Source of the DNA: JAAYAY01 sp964563135 | GTDB taxonomy: Bacteria; Planctomycetota; Planctomycetia; Pirellulales; Thermoguttaceae | DNA length: 64,000 nt | Assembly (NCBI GenBank): GCA_964563135.1 | Contig: CAZLWV010000013.1 | Coordinates: 1-64,000 of the forward strand | Direction of reading: 5' to 3' | Part shown: positions 56,691 through 64,000 of the stretch, in pieces | Position numbering within the stretch: the first letter of the stretch is position 1 | Layout: every line of letters starts with the position of its first letter | Notes under the pieces: model-generated | Databases searched by the model: none | Seen by the model: only the letters and a program-made list of their open reading frames with translations | Told to the model about the DNA's origin: nothing | Translations under genes and position numbers: made by a program

Positions 56691-57012
56691 TTGCCGATCC
56701 TCCTGGTGGGTGAACTGGACAAGCTGGCGAACTGGACACAAGGCTAGCGGGATCAGGGCACAAATGCAAATGGCCAGCCGCGCTGCGGGGGCCGGCCCGG
56801 GCGCGGGAGGTGGACGGCTTCTGTGCGGGAGGAGTGAACGGCGAGTGCGAACGGGCCACGTTACGGGGCCCACGCAAACCGGACGGCACATGGAACGCGC
56901 CTGCTGCCCTGGCGGACGGCATGGTGGGTCACACACCGGATGGCGTCTTGATGCCGGCGCTGCGTTTCTCGACTTGTCCCGTTCGCGCGTCGGGTTTCAG
57001 ATGGTCACGCCC
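56691..57012. other. Non-coding stretch between two exported-protein genes
   Basis: No reading frame with a good start is visible; the bases nearest 56691 hold the ribosome binding site of the DUF4838 gene. GC-rich, with no repeat copy. Confidence 0.5.
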
Positions 57013-59718
57013 TTACTTCCGGTCCACCGTGACGACGGCATGGAGGCCGTCCTGGAGGAACGTGAGGGCCATGGTGAGGCCGCCAAACTGGTCCAGAAGC
57101 CTGCCCATCGGACTGGCGGCGGCAGGGGCGATGCCCTGCCGCGGCGACATGGCCGAACCATGCTGGCTGCAGACGACCTGCCGGCCGTCGGGCGAGAGTT
57201 CGTACCTGCCGCCGTCGGGGCAGAAGAAGTGAACGGCATGGGCCGCGTCGGCCTGGTGGAGGACTGTCGCAGCGTCGGCGCCGCCGGCCGAAGCGGTCGC
57301 CTTGGCCACCGACGAAAGGGGGCCAAGATTGTTGAGGCAGGCCTCGCGGCTCGATTCGGCCCAGCCGAGTTGGAAGGTAGAGAGCACTTCGTTCCAGTTC
57401 TGGGGACGGATCCGCAGCATGGCGTGCGCCGCCGGTCCCGGGTCGCGCTTCTGGGCCTTGTGCTCCGCGTCCACCGACTGGAGGGTCTGGAAATCCTCGA
57501 GTATGAACTTTTTGCTGGCCACGCAGACCATGTTGCCGACCCGGGCAAAGAACATCCGCCATTTGACCGGCCCGAAAGCAATCGTGAAACAGCGAATCTG
57601 CTCGTCGGAGTCGCCGAGCGGCACGCGGTAGAAATCCTGTTCCAGGCCGAACCAGCCGCCCCGGTCCTCTGCCCGGGCAATCTCCGCAAGATAGACGTCG
57701 AGGCGTTTTAGGGTTCGGTCGACCAGATCGGCGTCGCGGACAGGAAGCGAAATGTAGACCGGCGCGTTGAGCGACGCGATCAGGTAGCTGACCCACAGCA
57801 TTCCGTCGTCAAAGCCGCCCCGCCCGCCGCGAAAGCTGCGCACGATCTCACCCAGGGATTCCGTCAGGTTGAAGTCGAAGGTTGGCGAAGCGTCGTAGAC
57901 ATGGAACCCGATCTGATTGCCCAGCCCGTCCTGGATGCATTGCCAGAACAGTTGCAGATCCTCCTGCGACAGTTCGATCGCATGGTTGCCGAAGTGGGGC
58001 AGGATCGGTTGCCTGGGCTTCTCGCCGGGGCCGAGTTCCGGCTTCTTGAATCGAGTGGCAACCGTGAAGATATTCCGTTTCGGCACGGGGAGGGAATCGA
58101 GCGGTTCCGGTTCCCCGCTGAGTACTTGGGCAAGCCCCGAGTAGATCGAGTTGTCGATCAGCGGCAGGATGATCGTTTCGGCGCGGTAGTGATGCGGCGC
58201 CACCTGAACTCGAATCGCGATAGGATCGAAGAACCGCCGCCAGTACTGGCTATACTGCTGCACGAAGCGGCGGTATTGTTCGGCCTCGGCGGGCGTGACG
58301 GCCTCGACGGCCGTCTCGCAGCAGGGTACGAGGGACATAGCATGTCCATGAAGTGAACAGACGCCGGTCAGCCCGTCGGCGGTCAGCTCGTAGCGGCCGC
58401 CATCAGGGCAGCGGTATTTGCCGGCGCCAAACTCGCCGGGAGCGCATTTGGCCTCAGCCAGCTCGGCAAGCGACCTGGGCAAACGGCCCTTCTGCGTCTG
58501 GAACAGGAGCGAGCCGTGGCCAATCATCCGCAGATGGTTGTAGCACAGCATGCGCCGCTGCGAGGTCAGCTTCAACTGCGGCCCAACCATGCGGCGGATG
58601 AACGGATCGGAGAGGTAGATGAAGCCGTCCTCTTCCTTGGCCCCCAGCGGCATGAGGGTGCGGATGTACTTGAGCTCAGTCGACTCGCCGAGCCGCCTGA
58701 CGGGCTTGCCGTCCAGTTTTTCGCCGAGAACCGCCGCAATCACCCGCTCCAAGGCCACCTTGGAGTTGCTGCGGATGTGCAGGTCCGGCCTGGGATAGGC
58801 CGAGAACACGCACACGCTTCGGTCCGGCGTGGCAACATGGACGTAGTCGACCCCAAGCACCTTGCCCCTGGTGCGAGTCGCCTCGGCAGTCGATTTCTCG
58901 GCGGCGTCGAGGAAGCTGTCCATGCGGACACGGAAGACTTCGGGCTGTTTGACGGCGAACAGGACGGTCGTGTCGGTGCCGGCACGAAAATAGAGATCGC
59001 TCCCGGTCATCGCCACCGAGTCGACGACCATGTCGTAGAACGGGCGAGTGAGCGGATCGGTCTGGATGGCCAGTTGCGCTTTGAGCCGAGAACTGGTCAG
59101 AGCCGTCGTGGCATTGCCGAGCGTCTGGGCAAACATGTGGGCACCCCAGCGGTCGCCCAACTCGGCCACTTGCAGGAGTTTCTCGATCGATTCGAATCGC
59201 ACGAAGTATTGATCTTCCGGTACGGCCATGGCGAGGCTGGAAATCTCGGGCCGTTTTCCTGCAACGTTCTGGGCCGCCAACATCTCGCCCCAGGGGTGAC
59301 TCTTGACGGTGGGTCCCTCGAGGGTGGAGATCTTGACGGACTGTTTCTCTGGTCTGCCCATCTCGCCCAGGAGGCCTGCGTTGTCGCTGAGCATCGTATC
59401 CAACTGGAGGGTCTCCTGGATCGCATGGGCAGCCGAGAAGAGGGAGAACAGATCCACTCGGCGTTCTGGACCTCGCTGGGGCCGGTTCAGATTGTGGATC
59501 TGGCTCGCCACCTCGTCTTGCTTGCCCTGGTTTTGAGCGAGCTGCAGTGCAACGTACTGGAGATACGTATCCTGCGGGTAGAGACTCAGTTCCCGACGGG
59601 CTTCCTCCAGGGTCCACGGCCTAGCCACCGAGTTCGGTTCCGGAGCCCCGGCCCAGCTCAACTCCGCCATCGCGAAAACAGCACACCCCGCAAGAACTCC
59701 GAGAAGAGACCGGATCAT
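57013..59718 (-). CDS. Large exported protein with two pilin-like Cys modules
   Basis: The protein has 901 residues, with GGGAGA before the ATG and a signal peptide (SLLGVLAGCAVFAMAELSWAG). The first half is of alpha/beta character (FVRFESIEKLLQVAELGDRWG, MDSFLDAAEKSTAEATRTRGKVLGVDYVHV). Two copies of a C-P-D-G-G-R-Y-E-L...C-S-x-H-G module lie at about residues 440-465 and 860-885. That module is otherwise known at the C-terminus of type II secretion or type IV pilin-like proteins. LPRSLAELAEAKCAPGEFGAGKYRCPDGG is typical of such pilin ends. I do not recognise a whole-protein family. Confidence 0.82.
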   Translation of the reverse strand: MIRSLLGVLAGCAVFAMAELSWAGAPEPNSVARPWTLEEARRELSLYPQDTYLQYVALQLAQNQGKQDEVASQIHNLNRPQRGPERRVDLFSLFSAAHAIQETLQLDTMLSDNAGLLGEMGRPEKQSVKISTLEGPTVKSHPWGEMLAAQNVAGKRPEISSLAMAVPEDQYFVRFESIEKLLQVAELGDRWGAHMFAQTLGNATTALTSSRLKAQLAIQTDPLTRPFYDMVVDSVAMTGSDLYFRAGTDTTVLFAVKQPEVFRVRMDSFLDAAEKSTAEATRTRGKVLGVDYVHVATPDRSVCVFSAYPRPDLHIRSNSKVALERVIAAVLGEKLDGKPVRRLGESTELKYIRTLMPLGAKEEDGFIYLSDPFIRRMVGPQLKLTSQRRMLCYNHLRMIGHGSLLFQTQKGRLPRSLAELAEAKCAPGEFGAGKYRCPDGGRYELTADGLTGVCSLHGHAMSLVPCCETAVEAVTPAEAEQYRRFVQQYSQYWRRFFDPIAIRVQVAPHHYRAETIILPLIDNSIYSGLAQVLSGEPEPLDSLPVPKRNIFTVATRFKKPELGPGEKPRQPILPHFGNHAIELSQEDLQLFWQCIQDGLGNQIGFHVYDASPTFDFNLTESLGEIVRSFRGGRGGFDDGMLWVSYLIASLNAPVYISLPVRDADLVDRTLKRLDVYLAEIARAEDRGGWFGLEQDFYRVPLGDSDEQIRCFTIAFGPVKWRMFFARVGNMVCVASKKFILEDFQTLQSVDAEHKAQKRDPGPAAHAMLRIRPQNWNEVLSTFQLGWAESSREACLNNLGPLSSVAKATASAGGADAATVLHQADAAHAVHFFCPDGGRYELSPDGRQVVCSQHGSAMSPRQGIAPAAASPMGRLLDQFGGLTMALTFLQDGLHAVVTVDRK

Positions 59719-59942
59719 GATATCGTCTCCCGAATCTAGACCGTTTAGGGGGCGACTGAGGGATTACTGCCGCTCTTGGCCGCCGATTGTCAGGCTCGAT
59801 TCCGCGGGAATTATAACGCGACCCCCACCACAGAAACGGCAGAAGACCGGGAGCCACGTGTTCGCAGGGGCGGTTCGTGGGCCTCGGACAGCGAGACGAC
59901 TCTGCAAAGGACCAGGGTTTCCATGGCAGCAGCAGGGAACTC

Positions 59943-62900
59943 TCAATCCTGAAATCCCTTGATATCCCCCTTGTCGGTAGTCAGCACGGTGGCAGGGCCG
60001 GAGGGGGTGCTGACGATCTCCATGTGCGTGGGGCGGCCGGCCACCTGGCCGATCCGGGAAGGTGCTCCTCGCGGATCGAGGGCAATCACAGACCCGTCGT
60101 CGCAACCGACGACGACTCGCGCGGGTTTGGAGCCCGTCGGGACAATGTATCGCAGCGAGAGGGGTGGGCTGGGCAGACGGGTCGACCACATCTTGACGCA
60201 GCGATGATTGAGGCAGACGACCAGGCCTTCGGAAAGGCCCACCACGATTTCTTTCTTCCCATCGCCGTCGAGGTCGCCGATGTCCATGTCCCGCATCCGA
60301 GACCGCGGGGTGCTGCTGATTGCCGGGCCAAACTGGGCGTTGGCGAGGCTGTCTCCTTCACGCGAGTAGACCGTCACCCGGTTCCACGTTCCGTTGACCG
60401 CGGTGGCCACTTCCGGCTTGCCATCCCCGTCGAGGTCTTGCTGCAGCAGAGCTGTGCGATTCTGGGCAGACCAGCCACCCACGTAGGAATGCCCTGCGGG
60501 AACACCGTCGTAGCCGTGACCGGAGACGGCCAGCGATCGGCTGTCGACCACGGCGAGCGAGTCGCTACCGTTTGGCCAGAGAGAGACGAGGAGGTTCCTG
60601 GTATCGCCATGCCCGTCGACAAGGAGGAACTTGCGTCCCGGTCCCCAGAACACGGGGGTGCGTTTCACAAGGCTGCCGGTCTCGTCGAGGATTTCCAGCG
60701 TGCAGGCACTGCCGACAAAACAGCGGACCTGGCCGCCATCGAACGGGCCGGTGTAGAGCCCGTGGATGCCTTCGTGTCCGGGCGCCGACTTGAACCAGTA
60801 GGTCTTGGCCGCTTCGTAGACAGCAGGATCCATCTGGGAGACAAAGGTCCAGCGGCGTTCTCCGTCGGTATCGAACGCAATCACCTTTTCGTCGACACAG
60901 CCAGCCAGAAGAAGCCTCGGTGTCTGCCACCAGTGGAGCACGCGGACAGGGCCGTCGGTTTCCAGTCGGCCCAGAGGCGTGCCGTCGAGCTTCAGCCGGT
61001 GGATCGTCGTGCCGGCAGCGACCGCCAGTTGGGCGCCGCCGGGCGAGTCGAACCAGACCATATCGGCCACAGCGCCGCCGATCTGGCCGGCGAGCGTAAT
61101 GCGGGCATCGACGGCAGGAAGCTCTGCCGGCCGCGTGGAAGCCGCAAGCCGATCTTTGCGCTGTGCCTGGCCAGTTGCCAGCATCCGCCGAAGTGAGTCG
61201 GACAGCGCCGCGAGCAGGTCGCCGGCCGGAAATGCACCGCCAAGCACGTGCCGACCCTCGGGAAAGAAAACGTTGACCGATCGGCCTGTCGACTGTACCG
61301 CAACGGGTTGGCCGCCCAGGCGGAGTCTTTCGGGTTCGGCAATGGCAAGACCCAGGGTCGTCGGTTGCGAGATCACGAGATTGACGGTCCCCGTTGTGAA
61401 GTCCCAGTCGATGTCAACTGGCTTGTCGCTCGACACGAGCGCGCGGTCGATTCCGGCACCGGTCAATGCATGTCCGAAGAGATGGTCATCGGCAAGCACG
61501 GCGAGCGCTGCGACCGTCTGGTCCTGACGCCCAGCAACGGCCAGGGCCGGTTGAGGCAGGGCGAGGGCGGCTGCATGGTCGCTCAGACGGATACAGGCTC
61601 GCGGGACGGAGACACCGGTGGCGGCCGGCGTCATGAGGTAGAAGGCCAGCCGGTGACCGCCTGTCTTGGCGGCGCCCTCCCACTTCATGGTGACGACGCC
61701 GCGTCCCTCAGCCTGTTCGACGTCGCCGGATCGCACCTCGGCGTCCGGCGCTCGAAGCACCTGCTGATTCGAATCCCAGCGGCCGGCTGGCACCTGCCAG
61801 GTGGTCGATACCGACATGTTCTGACTATCGGCCCGGAACGTCAGATCGTCGACCACAAGGGCATAGCGGCCGGTGCGTTGTGCGAGCATACGGCGCCAGT
61901 TGCAGAAGGCAGCGTGGGGCACCTCTCCAACGGCCACTGCCGTGGGGCCAACCACGTCGGCGTGGAGGAGTGCCGCATCCATGGCGACGGACGGTTCCAC
62001 CATGCCATCGGCACTGGTGAGAACCTGATTGTGATAGCCCTCCAGAACGACCCTTCCGTCGAGCCGCAATTCGAGGATGTCGAAGGTGTGGTAGGGGTTG
62101 CGCGAGGCGCCGTTGAAACCGTCCAGAAGAATGTAGTCACCGGAACCGTCCGGGGTACTTCGAAAACTGGCGAAGTAGAAGGACCGTTCCGGCGGTATGC
62201 CGCTCCCACGGGCGGCCCAGGCAGGATCCGGAAGCCGGTTGATATTCCACAGCCCCACCAGGTCGGTCGGCTGGCAAGGAACGATCGTGCCGGCGGGCCA
62301 GAAGGACTGGCCAAGGCGGAAGACCTTCGTGTCGACGCCCGTTCGATCACGGTAAGTGGCCCAACGCCCGTCACCGGTCAGGTAGGCTGCCTTGTTGAGC
62401 ATGCCCACGGAGGCCGAGTTGAGGGCCCAGTCGTGGTCGCGTCCAGAGATCAACGCCTCCTGGCCGCGCAGGAGTTGTTGGAGCACACCGTTCTCGAGCG
62501 GTTTGCGGTCGCCGGTGAGAGTCATGTAGGTCAGGATGGGCGCGATAGCGGTGCAATACCAGAAGAGGTTGTCGTTCTCGCCGGCCACCCAGGCATGGTC
62601 GTGCAGGGAGCCGAAGGCAAGTTGGCCACCCCGGATACACTGCGCCCAGACGGGGTGTGGATAGTGCTTGTCGAAATACCGGCCGAGGCAGTAGAGGGAG
62701 ATCGCCGACCACTGCCCATGGCGAGTACCGACGCTCGAGCGGGGTTCGGCAAGGCTGTAAACACCTTCGTCCTTGCGATGGTTGAGCTGACGGGCGAAGG
62801 CATTGGTGATCTTGAGACGCTCCTCGTCGGAAAAGACGGGACTCTCTTCAATCAGATCCCAGAAGAGAATCGCCATGTGGGCATTGTAATGGTAGAAGCC

Positions 62901-64000
62901 GGCCAGCGGATCGTGCTTGTTCTCGATTCGTTCGCCGTCGATCTCCTCAATCTCCCGGATCGCCTGCTGGTCGGGGAACGAAAGCCTAACGACCTCTCGG
63001 GCGCAAGCCTCGTTTCCGGTCATGTAGTACATGGCCATGTGCTTGCTGATGCTGCACCAACCGAAATAGCCGATCGATCCGTAGCCCCGCGATGCCTCCC
63101 AGGTTTCAAAACTCCTGATGTCGCTGGGAGGATCGATCCCCTTTCCAAGTTGCGTCGCCATCGTCCAGCCGATCGACAATTGGCCATTCTCACAGGGCAC
63201 CGCAGCGAGGACGGCAGCCAGTTTGTCGGCCCCGCTGGCGACCCCCAGCGGATCGCTGCCGCCAACGATCACCACGGAGTTGCCATTGCCGTAGGGGTTG
63301 TGGACCGTGCGGAGCGCGTAGCCTTCGGGGCCCGGATACTTGAGGTCCACCAGGCAGTAGTAGTGATCGTAAAGCTGGTTGATCACCTTGTTGGTGGACC
63401 GGTTGCCCAGCACGATGAGGTTCTGCTGCAACGGTATGCCAGCCTCGGGTGAATCATCGGCAAGCACGGGGAGCTGCACCCCGGCCCGCTCCTGGATGAC
63501 CTGCTGGATCCTCGCGGCGGCCGTCCGGTACGAGGCATCCGAGGGAGGGGTAACGATGGCCGCACAGGCCCTCCCGTCGCGCACCAGCGGGATCTGAAGG
63601 CAGAGATCGCCGAGTTGGTCGTACTGAGGAGGAACCGGTTCGGGGGGCGGTGGAGGAGGAGCCGGCACGCCGCCGGTGAGCTGGACATCGGTGAGGAGTA
63701 CCCGGGGAGTTGGCTCCCGATGGCAATAGAGATAGATGGTGCACCGATCCGTCGCAGGCGGAGCGGTGCCGGTGACAGAAACCTCCGAGTATTCGTGCGT
63801 CGACTCCGCTCTCAAACCGGTCTGCACGTAACGGTTCGAAGGCAGAAACCTCAACTGCAGGTAGGCCCCCGCGGTAGAGGCTCCCTGGACACCACGGACC
63901 TTCACGGCGACCTGGTAGGTTTGGCCACCCTCCACCGGTACCGTCTGGGTGATGCCGATCTCGGCGGTCTGGTCATTGTCGGCGATCAGCAGCGAGGTGC
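59943..64000 (-). CDS. Large heparinase-like/FG-GAP exported protein, partial at the right edge
   Basis: The frame is open from the stop at 59943 to the edge (over 1,350 codons), so the true N-terminus lies outside. The first part (near the edge) reads like a beta-sandwich (EYSEVSVTGTAPP, CTIYLYCHRE), then a Pro-rich linker (PAPPPPPPEPVPP). An alpha-glucuronidase N-terminal-like segment (ASYRTAAARIQQVIQERAGVQLPV) precedes a large alpha-toroid region (NAHMAILFWDLIEESPVFSDEERLKI, GENDNLFWYCTAIAPILTYMT) like polysaccharide lyases. The C-terminus has a beta-propeller with two FG-GAP calcium loops (DLDGDGKPEVAT, DLDGDGKKEIVV). It would act outside the cell on acidic polysaccharide; the exact lyase or hydrolase activity is not shown. 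Confidence 0.8.
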   Translation of the reverse strand, partial: TSLLIADNDQTAEIGITQTVPVEGGQTYQVAVKVRGVQGASTAGAYLQLRFLPSNRYVQTGLRAESTHEYSEVSVTGTAPPATDRCTIYLYCHREPTPRVLLTDVQLTGGVPAPPPPPPEPVPPQYDQLGDLCLQIPLVRDGRACAAIVTPPSDASYRTAAARIQQVIQERAGVQLPVLADDSPEAGIPLQQNLIVLGNRSTNKVINQLYDHYYCLVDLKYPGPEGYALRTVHNPYGNGNSVVIVGGSDPLGVASGADKLAAVLAAVPCENGQLSIGWTMATQLGKGIDPPSDIRSFETWEASRGYGSIGYFGWCSISKHMAMYYMTGNEACAREVVRLSFPDQQAIREIEEIDGERIENKHDPLAGFYHYNAHMAILFWDLIEESPVFSDEERLKITNAFARQLNHRKDEGVYSLAEPRSSVGTRHGQWSAISLYCLGRYFDKHYPHPVWAQCIRGGQLAFGSLHDHAWVAGENDNLFWYCTAIAPILTYMTLTGDRKPLENGVLQQLLRGQEALISGRDHDWALNSASVGMLNKAAYLTGDGRWATYRDRTGVDTKVFRLGQSFWPAGTIVPCQPTDLVGLWNINRLPDPAWAARGSGIPPERSFYFASFRSTPDGSGDYILLDGFNGASRNPYHTFDILELRLDGRVVLEGYHNQVLTSADGMVEPSVAMDAALLHADVVGPTAVAVGEVPHAAFCNWRRMLAQRTGRYALVVDDLTFRADSQNMSVSTTWQVPAGRWDSNQQVLRAPDAEVRSGDVEQAEGRGVVTMKWEGAAKTGGHRLAFYLMTPAATGVSVPRACIRLSDHAAALALPQPALAVAGRQDQTVAALAVLADDHLFGHALTGAGIDRALVSSDKPVDIDWDFTTGTVNLVISQPTTLGLAIAEPERLRLGGQPVAVQSTGRSVNVFFPEGRHVLGGAFPAGDLLAALSDSLRRMLATGQAQRKDRLAASTRPAELPAVDARITLAGQIGGAVADMVWFDSPGGAQLAVAAGTTIHRLKLDGTPLGRLETDGPVRVLHWWQTPRLLLAGCVDEKVIAFDTDGERRWTFVSQMDPAVYEAAKTYWFKSAPGHEGIHGLYTGPFDGGQVRCFVGSACTLEILDETGSLVKRTPVFWGPGRKFLLVDGHGDTRNLLVSLWPNGSDSLAVVDSRSLAVSGHGYDGVPAGHSYVGGWSAQNRTALLQQDLDGDGKPEVATAVNGTWNRVTVYSREGDSLANAQFGPAISSTPRSRMRDMDIGDLDGDGKKEIVVGLSEGLVVCLNHRCVKMWSTRLPSPPLSLRYIVPTGSKPARVVVGCDDGSVIALDPRGAPSRIGQVAGRPTHMEIVSTPSGPATVLTTDKGDIKGFQD

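Noticed and set aside
61248..63452. Long plus-strand frame opposite the heparinase-like gene
   Set aside because: No domain, no start signal; shadow of the real minus-strand gene with FG-GAP loops.

Overview
The window looks like a GC-rich chromosome segment from a planctomycete (Planctomycetota, probably a Pirellulales-like lineage). The evidence is family composition: a Cys-type arylsulfatase, a MoxR/DUF58/vWA operon, an ECF sigma factor next to a giant FecR-VIT protein, a ThuA-like protein, a squalene-cyclase-like toroid protein, DUF2961 and DUF4838 glycan enzymes, a Gly/Pro-rich exported protein and a RAYT with REP-like repeats. Non-ATG starts (TTG, GTG) with good ribosome binding sites are common. 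The sequence is draft quality: there is one 10-N gap at 3605-3614, and three long genes carry indels (about 35745, 51164 and 54471).

Layout. 1-5.8 kb, minus strand: the start of a membrane protein at the left edge, a translationally coupled pair of alpha-glucan-type enzymes (GH63-like glucosidase, GH13 enzyme) behind a small planctomycete protein, and a bile-acid-symporter-family transporter. 5.9-10.1 kb: an arylsulfatase and a two-gene unit (ABM-domain protein plus PAS-SpoIIE phosphatase). 10.3-17.5 kb: a sigma-54 activator of FhlA type faces a three-gene operon of exported proteins with a near-consensus -24/-12 promoter. Similar TGGAG dyads lie on both sides of the activator gene, which suggests a self-contained sigma-54 divergon. 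17.6-22.3 kb: an RND efflux pump with its lipoprotein adaptor, behind a promoter whose spacer contains a TetR-type dyad. 22.6-28.5 kb: MoxR, DUF58 and two vWA membrane proteins.

28.4-29.8 kb is a REPtron: tandem REP-like units on both sides of a RAYT gene interrupted by an in-frame amber codon. 29.8-38.0 kb holds a ThuA-like protein, a small exported ORF, and an ECF sigma factor with its likely partner, a reconstructed 2,102-residue FecR-VIT-vWA-STN-TPR protein. 38.2-41.9 kb carries a SprA-like metalloprotease-family protein, an exported protein and a toroid protein. At 42.2 kb an initiator tRNA-Met abuts decayed integrase debris, and a DUF433/DUF5615 toxin-antitoxin pair sits between two copies of that debris.

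43.6-64.0 kb is mostly catabolism and surface glycan chemistry: sialidase, GH172-like DUF2961 protein, GlgX, a broken SNF2 helicase with SWIM motifs, a frameshifted SUMF1 protein, a DUF4838 protein, a large exported protein with two pilin-like Cys modules, and a very large FG-GAP/heparinase-like protein running off the right edge. A structured intergenic element of about 112 bp occurs three times (5.8, 39.1 and 47.3 kb).
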